Part shown: in pieces, positions 44,201-51,567 of the stretch
How the letters are laid out: every line of letters begins with the position of its first letter
Numbering within the stretch: the stretch's first letter is position 1
Assembly (NCBI GenBank): GCA_041395105.1
Contig: JAWLBB010000001.1
Coordinates: forward strand, 1,329,501-1,393,500
DNA: 64,000 nucleotides
Origin: Opitutaceae bacterium
GTDB taxonomy: Bacteria; Verrucomicrobiota; Verrucomicrobiia; Opitutales; Opitutaceae
Direction of reading: 5' to 3'
Position numbers and translations under genes: made by a program
Notes under the pieces: generated by a model
Told to the model about the DNA's origin: nothing
What the model saw: the letters and a program-made list of their open reading frames with translations, nothing else
Databases searched by the model: none

Positions 44201-44522
44201 TGTGACAACAGCGCGGGCAAAAGGGGTGCGGCCCCTCCGCTTGTTGCTCAAATACCCGGTGCGGCTGGCCCTCAATCCCTTCATTTCGGGGATCGGGGCG
44301 ATCTTCCCCCAACTGGTGTCCGGCGGCGCCATTGTGGCGATGGTCCTCAGCCTTCCCACGGTCGGACCGCTCATGCTCTCCGCCCTGATGGCGCAGGACA
44401 TGTACCTGGCCGGTTCGATGCTGATGGTCCTGAGCACCCTGGGGGTTTTCGGGACCCTGGTCAGCGATCTCCTTCTCCTGATGCTGGATCCGCGGATCCG
44501 GCTGGAAGGAGGTAGCCGATGA
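41214..44522 (+). CDS. Fused peptide/oligosaccharide-binding protein (SBP family 5) and Opp/Dpp-type permease
   Basis: A 1102-residue protein. The start is TTG, chosen from the GGAGGT six bases upstream and the immediate N-terminal helix (VLALLFGSLVFVMAVFYAAAGLL). Residues about 100-720 are a complete family-5 binding protein (SYEISDDFREFTFHLRRGMRWSDGHPLT, then ALSLAINRADII, WAKVGLRVVLKD and LTAWTGDGEY). A helix at about 745-765 leads into an OppB-type permease (about 770-1100) with the usual EAA region NLLDELRKPYVTTARAKGVRP. In other bacteria these parts are separate proteins. Topology puts the binding domain in the periplasm, held by helices on both sides. It is co-translated with the next permease (ATGA overlap). 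Confidence 0.93.
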   Translation: MRARLALRAAGRVLALLFGSLVFVMAVFYAAAGLLRPKVGSEPTIFDPAEVGAAERARDVSIIHDELPVVTVDVDYAAGSAAPWYPRGEPSLLAPLVEQGRLPPVAERVGPEPLVMRGVDGPGTYGGTWFRVASSVADVSIINWRLAGATLVRWSPLGYPIRPHVARSYEISDDFREFTFHLRRGMRWSDGHPLTVDDILYSVEDDQILLGARPYWLEVGGTTGRVEKIDDLTVRYVFEKPNALFLETLCNQVNFALPRHYLEPFHPVLGDPELIERSMKALQLASPRALYGRMKDNFNPECPRLWPWVYRAHTPNPPFGFVRNPYFFAVDETGNQLPYLDRILFEVKPQNMIGLDASQGRLTFQTRNINYDDYTQLMSEREANGYDVLHWFSATRSSFTIFPNLNRRIDPDRPETGKKHTLLNTLAFRQALSLAINRADIIDSDFNGQTEPSQLAPGPESPFHHPDLMRSFIEYDPERANQLLDSLGLVERDGEGFRRFADGSRMVFFVYVTEYTGSGPAQLMIDDWAKVGLRVVLKDRARTLWQAEQTALEHDLTAWTGDGEYFPLLAPRNFVPIAVHSFYAPGFGVWQMQGGLWGDPAAARHPGAVEPPPGHPLRRAMEVLETARTTTGLAAQVEIYREILDIAAANLWTISVCTPPPQLAVASRHLHNVPRNVVFGSQFATPANGGIETWYLDNPGDTPETLDRMRETVMEPVLDPRMSLLTADSEDGSGRLLRWFLRILMFGMFAVVLALLILRHPFVGRRLIIMVPTLGVISIVVFVIIQLPRGDFLTARIQELEMMGDDGAVQSVKDLKTLFHTEEGMILRYARWLGLPWFLTWQPADKGLIQGDLGRSMENGRIVNDIVGDRILLTVGISFFTILFTWAIALPTGIYSAVRQYSIGDYILTFLGFIGMCVPGFLLALILIHLSSEWFGLKISGLFSAEFAGQVGWSWAKLTDLLKHIWVPVIVLGVGGTAGMIRVMRGNLLDELRKPYVTTARAKGVRPLRLLLKYPVRLALNPFISGIGAIFPQLVSGGAIVAMVLSLPTVGPLMLSALMAQDMYLAGSMLMVLSTLGVFGTLVSDLLLLMLDPRIRLEGGSR

Positions 44523-45715
44523 GCAGCGGTGATCGGGATAAAAGGGGTCATTGCTTGACTCTTGACAAGGAGGTTTGTCAAGAGTCAAGCAATGACCCCT
44601 TCATCCAGGGAGGGGGGCTGGATACGGCGGTTCTGACGCAATGGCAGTTGATCTGGATCCGGTTTGTGCGGCACCGGCTGGCGGTCTTCTCCCTGGGAAT
44701 ACTCGTGGTGCTTTACGCGACTGCGGTGCTGGCCGAATTCGTGGCGACGCAGCCGAAGGACCAGCGCAACCTGGCCTTCGCCTATGCGACCCCTCAGTTG
44801 CCGAAATTCAGCCTGGAACACGGATTCCATGTTCATCCCTTGATCCGCCAGATTGATCCCGTCACCTTCCGCCGGACTTATCACGAGGATCGGGAGACCG
44901 TCATCCGGTTGTCCTTTCTGGTGCGGGGAGAACCCTATCGGCTCTGGGGATTGATCCCGATGGAACACCGCTTCTTCGGCATCGTCCGGGAGCCGGGGGA
45001 GGCTGCTCCGGAGGGGGCGACCTTCTACTTTTTCGGGGCGGACCACAACGGGCGTGATCTCTTCAGCCGGGTGGTCTTCGGTTCGCGGATCAGTCTCTCC
45101 ATCGGACTGGTCTCGATTGTGATCACCTTCATCCTCGGTCTGACCATCGGCGGAATCTCCGGCTATTTCGGAGGACGGGTGGACCTGATCATCCAGCGCG
45201 GGATTGAGATCATCAACGCATTCCCGCAGTTGCCGCTCTGGCTGGCCCTGGGGGCGATCCTGCCGGCAGACTGGCCGGGTCTGCGCGTCTATTTCGCGAT
45301 CACAATAGTTCTCAGCCTGTTGGGTTGGACCGGGTTGGCCCGGGTTGTGCGGGGCAAGATCCTTTCGCTGAGAGAAGAAGACTATGCGGTCGCGGCAAGG
45401 CTGCTCGGCGCTTCTCATGCGCGGATTCTCTTCCGTCACCTCATTCCCGGATTCACCAGCCACATCATCGTGGTTCTGACCATGAGTGTGCCCGGAATGA
45501 TTCTCGGTGAGACGGCCCTGAGTTTTCTCGGTCTCGGGTTGCGGCCTCCCATCGTGAGCTGGGGGGTCATGCTCCAGGATTGCATGAACATCCAGGCGGT
45601 GGCCCAGTATCCCTGGCTGCTCATGCCCGTCTTTCCGATTATCCTGTCGGTGCTCTGCTTCAATTTCCTGGGCGATGGTCTGCGGGACGCGTCCGACCCC
45701 TACGCGGCGAGGTGA
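44519..45715 (+). CDS. Opp/Dpp-type ABC permease (OppC-like) carrying a palindromic insert
   Basis: A 398-residue permease. The ATG at 44519 has an AAGGAGGT ribosome site and overlaps the previous stop, so the N-terminus is certain. Residues about 8-28 (KRGHCLTLDKEVCQESSNDP) are encoded by a perfect 27-bp palindromic repeat, and normal protein resumes at about TQWQLIWIRFVRHRLAVFSLG. The OppC N-terminal helix is next, followed by a periplasmic insert (about 55-155) and the permease core with EAA loop REEDYAVAARLLGASHARILFRHLIP. The repeat adds about 21 residues without breaking the frame. The core seems intact. Confidence 0.92.
   Translation: MSSGDRDKRGHCLTLDKEVCQESSNDPFIQGGGLDTAVLTQWQLIWIRFVRHRLAVFSLGILVVLYATAVLAEFVATQPKDQRNLAFAYATPQLPKFSLEHGFHVHPLIRQIDPVTFRRTYHEDRETVIRLSFLVRGEPYRLWGLIPMEHRFFGIVREPGEAAPEGATFYFFGADHNGRDLFSRVVFGSRISLSIGLVSIVITFILGLTIGGISGYFGGRVDLIIQRGIEIINAFPQLPLWLALGAILPADWPGLRVYFAITIVLSLLGWTGLARVVRGKILSLREEDYAVAARLLGASHARILFRHLIPGFTSHIIVVLTMSVPGMILGETALSFLGLGLRPPIVSWGVMLQDCMNIQAVAQYPWLLMPVFPIILSVLCFNFLGDGLRDASDPYAAR
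44542..44601. repeat. Perfect 27-bp inverted repeat inside the OppC-like gene (copy 1)
   Basis: The arms are at 44542-44568 and 44575-44601, exact reverse complements, around the 6-base loop GGAGGT. The arm contains GGGGTCATTGCTTGACTC. The 60-base element is in frame in the permease gene. A second copy with one base missing lies at 48662-48720. The pattern fits a REP/palindromic repeat family mobilised by a RAYT-type transposase, though no such gene is in the window. Confidence 0.85.
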
Positions 45716-45830
45716 TTTGGCGTTGGCGATCGCCCGATCGGCGCGATGAAACGGGAAAAAGGGCTTCTTTGGCGCGGATTGGAACTTGGAGTCTGAGGAA
45801 CTCTGTCTTTTGATCGTGGACGTCGATCCC

Positions 45831-46874
45831 ATGCAGAAACGACTCGAGCGGAAACTGGAACGGATCCGGACCGGGAAGGCCACCCGGAAGGACTTCATCA
45901 TTGCCGATGCAAAGGACGCGGACATGGCCTTTGGCATCACCGCGCCGGGCCTCGAACATTGTCGCTGCACGCACGGGTACAATGAATCAGAAGGCTGCTA
46001 CAAGACACTCGACGATTATCTCCGACAGATCCGCGCGGTGATCGATCAGGATATCGTCGACATCATGCTCCTGTCGGCCTCCAACCTCGAACGCCTGGCC
46101 ATGGATGAAGGGCGATTCAGCCGTTCCGCCATCACCCCGGCTGCCCGGGCCAACGACGCGACGGATGTGTGGGCGGTGAGGGGCGGCCGGTATCTGAGTC
46201 AGCCCTCGAGGGAATTCCGCAGTGCAACGATCGACCACATCAAGTACGGTCGGATCGAGTCGGGTTCCTTCAAGCCGGTGACGGGGGCTGATCTGGGCCT
46301 CTATTCCGTAACCTTCACGAACGAGCTGGAAGTCGACCACGAGTCCCTGCGTGCCTTTCAGGAGTTTCGGATCGAAGCGGAGGCCAAGCGGTTTCGTTAC
46401 TTCCTCGAGGTCTTCAATCCGAATGTCGATCCGGGCATCGAACCGGCCCGGATAGGGGCGTTTCTCAATGATTCCATTGTCCGCTGTCTGGCAGGCGTGA
46501 CGCGGGCCGGCCGGCCGCTGTTTCTCAAGATTCCCTACAACGGCCCGGGACCGCTCGAGGAACTGGTCGCCTACGACCCGGACATGATTGTGGGGATTCT
46601 CGGGGGCAGCGCGGGGACGACCCGTGATGCGTTTCAATTGATCCATGACGCCCAGAAGTACGGCGCCCGGGTCGCCCTGTTCGGTCGCAAGATCAATCTT
46701 TCCGAGCATCCGCTGGCCTTCATCGAACTGCTGCGACGGATCGTGGATGGGGAGGTGGGTCCGGTTGAGGCGGTCAAGGCCTATCACGCGGTTCTCGAGA
46801 AGCTGAAGATTCCGGCCCATCGCCCGATGGGGGAGGATTTGGAACTGACGACGAGCACGAGGAGTTACACCTGA
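45831..46874 (+). CDS. Putative class I aldolase-like TIM-barrel protein in a sugar operon
   Basis: A 347-residue cytoplasmic protein from the ATG at 45831; an in-frame TTG 45 bases upstream is possible. It has the look of a TIM-barrel aldolase: VDIMLLSASNLERLAM, GRPLFLKIPYNGPGPLEEL with a possible Schiff-base lysine, VGILGGSAGTTRDAFQL and a phosphate-loop-like ARVALFGRKINLSEHP. I do not recognise a named family, and the lysine role is inferred. It comes after the ABC permease and before D-lyxose isomerase (25 bp) and a PfkB kinase, so cleavage of a phosphorylated ketose is the likely job. Confidence 0.65.
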   Translation: MQKRLERKLERIRTGKATRKDFIIADAKDADMAFGITAPGLEHCRCTHGYNESEGCYKTLDDYLRQIRAVIDQDIVDIMLLSASNLERLAMDEGRFSRSAITPAARANDATDVWAVRGGRYLSQPSREFRSATIDHIKYGRIESGSFKPVTGADLGLYSVTFTNELEVDHESLRAFQEFRIEAEAKRFRYFLEVFNPNVDPGIEPARIGAFLNDSIVRCLAGVTRAGRPLFLKIPYNGPGPLEELVAYDPDMIVGILGGSAGTTRDAFQLIHDAQKYGARVALFGRKINLSEHPLAFIELLRRIVDGEVGPVEAVKAYHAVLEKLKIPAHRPMGEDLELTTSTRSYT

Positions 46875-46899
46875 ACGCCGAAGGCGTTTTCCGACCGTC

Positions 46900-47469
46900 A
46901 TGAAGAGATCAGAAATCAACCGTATCCATCGTGAAGCCGCCGCCGCGTTCAAGGCTCATGGCTGGGCTTTGCCTCCGGAACCCAGATGGGACATCACCGA
47001 TTTCGGACTCGGGGAGTTCGACCGCCAGGGTCTCACCCTGGTCAACCTCTGTGAGGAGCCGGAATACTGCGAGAAGCTCATGTATGCCCGGGAGGGTCAG
47101 ACGACCCCGGCTCACTGTCATAGGCAGAAAAAAGAGGACATCATTGCGCGGGCCGGCACCCTCGTCGTACGGGTCTGGCCGCGGCATCCGGATGAGTCTC
47201 CTTCCGGCGAGGCCTTCACGGTACAGGTCGACGGAAAGAAAACCGAGGTGGAAGCTGGAGGCCTGGTCCGGTTGGAGGCCGGATCCCGGGTGACCCTGGT
47301 CCCCGGGGTTTATCACGAGTTCTGGGCGGAGGGAGGTCCCTGTGTGATCGGCGAAGTGTCGACCGCCAACGACGATGCCCACGACAATTTCTTCGTCTCG
47401 ACCGAGATCGGTCGTTTTCCCGGGATCGAGGAGGACGAGCCGGTCACGATTCGACTGGTCAGTGAATGA
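46900..47469 (+). CDS. D-lyxose ketol-isomerase (cupin type)
   Basis: A 189-residue cupin enzyme. The metal ligands of the family are in AHCHRQKKEDI (His72, His74, Glu79) and VPGVYHEFWAE (His139), matching the H-x-H-x4-E...H set of known D-lyxose isomerases. The signature YCEKLMYAREGQTTPAHCH is characteristic. It interconverts D-lyxose and D-xylulose, and usually D-mannose and D-fructose, with Mn2+ in the cytoplasm. Its stop overlaps the ATG of the kinase gene, so the two are translated together. Confidence 0.92.
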   Translation: MKRSEINRIHREAAAAFKAHGWALPPEPRWDITDFGLGEFDRQGLTLVNLCEEPEYCEKLMYAREGQTTPAHCHRQKKEDIIARAGTLVVRVWPRHPDESPSGEAFTVQVDGKKTEVEAGGLVRLEAGSRVTLVPGVYHEFWAEGGPCVIGEVSTANDDAHDNFFVSTEIGRFPGIEEDEPVTIRLVSE

Positions 47470-48509
47470 TGGCGACCAACCTCAATGAATCGCGGTGCGG
47501 CGTCCTTGCCGCCGGCAATTGGATCGTGGATCGGGTCAAGATCATCGATCGATGGCCGCAACAGGACGCCCTGGCCATGATCACGGAGCAATCGGAGAGC
47601 AACGGAGGCTGCGCCTACAATATGCTGAAGGATCTCGCGCTCCTGGGCTGCGGATTTCCTCTCCATGCCTGTGGTCGGATCGGGGCGGATGCAGACGGCG
47701 CCGTCATCCTCGCAGATCTGGCGGCGCTGGGCATCGACAGCCGGGGGTTGATCCGCACCGACGATTTCCCCACCTCCTACACCGACGTGATGACGGTCGA
47801 GTCTTCCGGGCGACGGACCTTTTTCCATCAGAAAGGGGCAAACGCGGTCTTCAGCGAGGAAGACTGTGCGCTGCGGGAATTCCCCGCTCGGATTTTTCAC
47901 CTCGGCTATTTCGGGCTGCTCGACCTGCTGGATGAAACCGGGGCGGACGGACGGAACGGTCATGAACATTTGCTGGCCCGGGCCAGCGAATTGGGATTTC
48001 TGACCAGCGCAGACCTGGTCACCGACGAGAGCCGGGCCTTTGACCGCCTGGTGGCTCCGGTCCTGCCGCATCTCGATTTCCTCTTTCTGAACGAGGTGGA
48101 AGGCGAATTGTTGAGCGGGATTTCCGCCCGGAATCCCGACGCTTCCGGCGGGATCAATGTGGAGAAACTGGAAGCGCAGGCGCGGCACGCGATCCAGGGC
48201 GGGGTTCGCCGGGCGGTTGTCGTTCATTGTGCCGAAGGCGTGGTGGGGGTGACCGCCGACGGTGTCGTTCATCGGCACGGTGCGGTCCGGGTCCCGGCGG
48301 GACGCATCCGCGGGGCGGCGGGGGCAGGAGACGCTCTCTCGGCCGGGGTTCTCCTTGGTGTTCACGAGAACTGGCCGCTGATCGAATGCCTGGAACTGGG
48401 GGTCTGCGCCGCGGCGCTTTCATTGGAAGCGTCCACCTGTTCGGCCGGCCTGCGTCCCTGGCGCGAATGCCTGGAGAATGGGCGTTCGCTCGGCTTTCGG
48501 GCTTTCTAG
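47466..48509 (+). CDS. PfkB-family sugar kinase
   Basis: A 347-residue ribokinase/PfkB-family kinase. The N-terminal glycine pair is at SNGGCAYN (45-52), and the C-terminal signature RGAAGAGDALSAG holds the catalytic Asp289. It phosphorylates a sugar (likely the ketose made by the isomerase before it, D-xylulose or D-fructose) with ATP. The start overlaps the isomerase stop by 4 bp (two adjacent ATGs at 47466 and 47469). The middle part has an extra loop (ETGADGRNGHEHLLARA). The exact substrate is not evident. Confidence 0.88.
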   Translation: MMATNLNESRCGVLAAGNWIVDRVKIIDRWPQQDALAMITEQSESNGGCAYNMLKDLALLGCGFPLHACGRIGADADGAVILADLAALGIDSRGLIRTDDFPTSYTDVMTVESSGRRTFFHQKGANAVFSEEDCALREFPARIFHLGYFGLLDLLDETGADGRNGHEHLLARASELGFLTSADLVTDESRAFDRLVAPVLPHLDFLFLNEVEGELLSGISARNPDASGGINVEKLEAQARHAIQGGVRRAVVVHCAEGVVGVTADGVVHRHGAVRVPAGRIRGAAGAGDALSAGVLLGVHENWPLIECLELGVCAAALSLEASTCSAGLRPWRECLENGRSLGFRAF

Positions 48510-48561
48510 TGGGCAAACACGGATCAGATGATGGTTACCAGGTAATTCCGAGAACCTGCAA

Positions 48562-48621
48562 GAGAGGCTTTACGCCTCGTTCCAGAGCTGCCGGGACGAG
48601 AATCGAGGCGTAAAGCCTCTC
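48562..48621. repeat. 18-bp perfect inverted repeat with 24-base spacer
   Basis: GAGAGGCTTTACGCCTCG (48562-48579) is the exact reverse complement of 48604-48621. It looks like a dispersed palindromic repeat unit, since the sequence has no T run and lies next to another repeat family. It could also serve as a processing or stabilising hairpin in the polycistronic mRNA. Only one copy is in the window. Confidence 0.6.
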
Positions 48622-48661
48622 CTACCAAACCCTCGGAGGGATACAAGAAGGGTCATTGCAA

Positions 48662-48720
48662 AAGGGGTCATTGCTTGACTCTTACAAGCTTCGTTGTCAA
48701 GAGTCAAGCAATGACCCCTT
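48662..48720. repeat. Second copy of the GGGGTCATTGC palindrome
   Basis: The same 27-base arm as at 44542-44601 occurs here with one G missing in the left arm and a different 6-base loop (GCTTCG). It is intergenic. Having two copies of a near-identical palindrome 4 kb apart in one operon is the basis for calling it a mobile or dispersed repeat. Confidence 0.85.
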
Positions 48721-48742
48721 CGACAAGCCCCCTTCGACAAGC
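48715..48742. repeat. Tandem 14-base repeat next to the palindrome
   Basis: CCCCTTCGACAAGC is repeated twice, head to tail, with the first unit overlapping the last 6 bases of the palindromic element. It may be a small duplication at the insertion edge. Confidence 0.5.
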
Positions 48743-49231
48743 CGGGACCCGGATCCGAGTCGCTCGTGCCGTTGCCCGGGCAGGACTCAAGGTGCGTCGC
48801 ATTCCGGCCTCCAGGTGCAAAAGAGAACGGTCAGACCGCGGTGCGGTTGTCGCTCTTGAAGTGGGCGTGTCTGCGGTTTTCGGCAAGTTGCCGCTGCGAG
48901 GCCTGTTCCGCGTGATTCTTGCGGGCGATCTGACGGATATGCCTGCCAGGTTGTCTCTCTTCAGCCTCTGCGGCGGCGGCGAAGAGCAGGAGAAGCTCGG
49001 CCGGAGCCGGAAGCCGTCGGGCGGGGAAACCGGTGTGACGGGTGAGCCAGACCAGGAGAGATGGAGGAAGGGAGGACATTCCGGATGCATTGGCAGGAGA
49101 GCATTGCCCGGCCGGATTGGCGAGTGGGATCTGGATCCGGCCGTGGAGCGTCCCCCCGGTTTCATCGGTTCGGACCGCTCCAGTTTTCCATTGTCTACGG
49201 GTGGCAGCGCTGTTTACTCGGTCTCTGCCTC

Positions 49232-50314
49232 ATGACTGTCGAAATCGCGAACCCCGAAAACCAACCCGCGAACCCTCAGGCCGACTCCGGTGACCTCCTG
49301 CTTGAGGTGAAAGGTCTCAAGACCTATTTCTACACGGAAGAAGGCGAAATCCCGGCGGTGGACGGGGTCACCTTCAAACTGAAGCGCGGGCGCATTCTGG
49401 CCATTGTGGGCGAGAGCGGGTGCGGCAAGAGCGTGACCGCCTATTCGATCCTGCGTCTGATCCAGAAGCCGGGCAAGATCATGGACGGCTCGATCATCCT
49501 TCACCCGAAGAACCGGGCCCCGATCGACATCACGGCACTGGGGGAGAAGGATGAGACCCTTTATCATGTCCGGGGCGGTCTGATCAGCATGATCTTCCAG
49601 GAGCCGATGACGGCGCTCAGCCCCGTCCATACGATCGGCAATCAGATCATGGAAGCGATCCTCCTGCACCAGGAGGTGACCAAGGACGACGCCCGGCGAT
49701 TGTCGATCGACATGCTGAAGAAGGTGGGCATCCCGGGTGCGGAAAAACGAATCGACCAGTATCCGCATGAGCTATCCGGTGGGATGCGGCAGAGGGCGGT
49801 CATCGCGATGGCCCTGGTCTGCAATCCGGAACTGCTCATCGCGGATGAACCGACGACTGCGCTCGACGTGACCATCCAGGCCCAGATTCTCGGTCTGATC
49901 AAGAAGCTGCAGGCGGAGATGGGCTGTTCCGTTCTCCTGATCACCCACGATTTAGGCGTGGTGGCACAAACCGCCGACGAGGTGGCCGTCATGTACCTGG
50001 GGCGGGTGGTGGAGCAGGGGGATATCCGCCGGGTGCTGAAGGCTCCGCGGCATCCCTATACGATGGGGCTCCTGAAATCGATTCCGGGATTGGCGGGCGA
50101 GCAGCGTCGGCTGTCATCGATCGAGGGCAGTGTCCCGTCCCTGAGTCGGATACCGAAAGGGTGTCCCTTTCACCCGCGTTGTCCCCAGGCGCGGCCCGGG
50201 ATGTGCGATACCGGCGGGCCGCCGGAGCTGAAGCGGATCCGCAACCGGATGGTGGCCTGTGTCCGGGCCGAGGCGATCATGGAGGAATTCGGTGAGGAGG
50301 GCATCCCCCGCTGA
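49232..50314 (+). CDS. Opp/Dpp-type ABC transporter ATPase (OppD-like)
   Basis: A 360-residue ATPase. Walker A is GESGCGKS at 60-67, signature LSGGMRQR, Walker B LLIADEPTT and the H-loop HDLG. The C-terminal zinc-like cysteine cluster GCPFHPRCPQ is the OppD/DppD hallmark. The ATG at 49232 gives a normal N-terminus; in-frame codons upstream look non-coding. It powers the Opp-type permeases encoded 3.5-8 kb upstream, with the OppF-like protein as partner. The intervening region carries repeats, so a separate promoter is possible. Confidence 0.95.
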   Translation: MTVEIANPENQPANPQADSGDLLLEVKGLKTYFYTEEGEIPAVDGVTFKLKRGRILAIVGESGCGKSVTAYSILRLIQKPGKIMDGSIILHPKNRAPIDITALGEKDETLYHVRGGLISMIFQEPMTALSPVHTIGNQIMEAILLHQEVTKDDARRLSIDMLKKVGIPGAEKRIDQYPHELSGGMRQRAVIAMALVCNPELLIADEPTTALDVTIQAQILGLIKKLQAEMGCSVLLITHDLGVVAQTADEVAVMYLGRVVEQGDIRRVLKAPRHPYTMGLLKSIPGLAGEQRRLSSIEGSVPSLSRIPKGCPFHPRCPQARPGMCDTGGPPELKRIRNRMVACVRAEAIMEEFGEEGIPR

Positions 50315-50547
50315 CCCGAATATACACCGGAATCGTGAGAAAGGAATCCATGAACTGCCCGATGAGAAACCCCATCCTGGCCTCGAGTATTGATTTCTCA
50401 CAATTCCTCCCGCTGATACGCACGGATCGCTGCGCGCCCGTGAGGTGTTACGTCCTCCGCCTTGCGCTCCATCACATTTCGGCATCGTGAATCATCCGGG
50501 CCGACGCGCAGATCCGAAACCCACAATCTGAAATCTGAAACAAGAAT
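50315..50547. other. Spacer between the two ATPase genes
   Basis: Opp ATPase genes normally overlap or touch. Here 233 bases with no gene separate them. GTGAGAAA (near 50335) and TTTCTCAC (near 50393) form a small 8-bp inverted repeat. Nothing else is recognisable. Confidence 0.4.
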
Positions 50548-51555
50548 ATGGTAGCCGAAACGACTGAACCGCTTCTTCGGGTCCGGGGCCTGTGCAAGTA
50601 CTTTCCGATCCGGAGCAAGGGCTTCTTCAAGAAGGTGGTCGGTCATGTCAGGGCGGTTGACAACATGAACTTCGACCTGATGCCCGGGGAGACCTTGGGC
50701 ATCGTGGGGGAAAGCGGCTCGGGAAAGACAACGGCGGCGCGCACCATCCTGCGTGCGCTGCGTCCCACGTCGGGCTCGGTTGATTTCCGGCTGAACGGGC
50801 GCGAGATCAACCTATCCTCGCTCGGCGAGCACGAATTGCGTCCGCTGCGGCCCCATATGCAGATGATCTTCCAGGATCCCTTTTCCTCCCTCAACCCACG
50901 GATGACGGTGGGCGATATCGTGGGGGAGCCCCTGGTCATTCACCGGATGGCCAAAGGCAAGGCGCTGATCGACCGGGTCGAGGCCATGCTGTCCAAGGTC
51001 GGTCTCAAGCCGGAGCATCGTCAACGCTACCCGCATGCCTTTTCCGGCGGTCAGCGTCAACGCATCGGGATCGCCCGGGCGCTCATCATGGAGCCGAAGC
51101 TGGTTGTGGCGGACGAAGCGGTCTCGGCCCTTGATGTCTCTGTTCAGGCCCAGGTCATCAACCTGCTTCAGGATCTGCAGGAAGAGCTGAACCTGACCTA
51201 TATCTTTGTCGCGCACGATCTGAGCGTGGTGAAGCATATCTGCGACCGGGTCGCGGTCATGTATGCCGGGAAGATCGTCGAGCTCGCCCCGACCGATGAG
51301 CTTTTTGCGGATCCCAAGCATCCCTATACCCGCGCCCTGCTTTCCGCCGTTCCCAGCCCGAATCCCGACGAAGCCATCAATTTCGATGTGGGTGGCGAGG
51401 TGGCGGATCCCGGCAATCTCCCGGCCGGCTGCAGTTTTCATCCGCGTTGCCCGGACTGCTTCAAGCCCTGCGACCAGATGGTTCCCTCCCTGGAGGAAGC
51501 CGGTCCGGGACGCTTTGTCTCCTGTCACCTCTACGGTGACAATGGTCGCGGTTGA
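50548..51555 (+). CDS. Opp/Dpp-type ABC transporter ATPase (OppF-like)
   Basis: A 335-residue ATPase with Walker A GESGSGKT, the Q-loop MIFQDPFSSLNPRMTVGDI, signature FSGGQRQR, Walker B LVVADEAVS and the H-loop HDLS. The C-terminal CSFHPRCPDC zinc-like motif is typical of the family. It pairs with the OppD-like protein as the heterodimeric motor of the fused-binding-protein transporter. Start at 50548 after a 233-base gap; an A/G-rich stretch (GAAACAAG) precedes the ATG at about 6 bases, a weak ribosome site. It runs into the dehydratase gene after 12 bases. Confidence 0.95.
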   Translation: MVAETTEPLLRVRGLCKYFPIRSKGFFKKVVGHVRAVDNMNFDLMPGETLGIVGESGSGKTTAARTILRALRPTSGSVDFRLNGREINLSSLGEHELRPLRPHMQMIFQDPFSSLNPRMTVGDIVGEPLVIHRMAKGKALIDRVEAMLSKVGLKPEHRQRYPHAFSGGQRQRIGIARALIMEPKLVVADEAVSALDVSVQAQVINLLQDLQEELNLTYIFVAHDLSVVKHICDRVAVMYAGKIVELAPTDELFADPKHPYTRALLSAVPSPNPDEAINFDVGGEVADPGNLPAGCSFHPRCPDCFKPCDQMVPSLEEAGPGRFVSCHLYGDNGRG

Positions 51556-51567
51556 TTTCGAAGAGCC

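Larger units (their letters stand above)
48510..49231. other. Repeat-bearing gap inside the Opp-type operon, no gene seen
   Basis: The 722 bases between the kinase and the OppD-like gene hold two palindromic repeats (48562-48621 and 48662-48720), a partial third copy of the second (AAGGGTCATTGC near 48649) and a 14-base tandem repeat (48715-48742). The rest is GC-rich, and its short reading frames have no family resemblance and no ribosome site. I see no real gene. Confidence 0.6.

Noticed and set aside
44542..44601. The permease palindrome as an intrinsic terminator between the two permease genes
   Set aside because: It lies downstream of the ATG of the second permease, has no T run, and the reading frame continues through it. 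A second copy outside any gene end argues for a repeat.
48675..49235. A 186-codon plus-strand frame in the gap before the OppD gene
   Set aside because: It starts inside the palindromic repeat, has no family motifs and no ribosome site, and ends over the real start of the ATPase gene.
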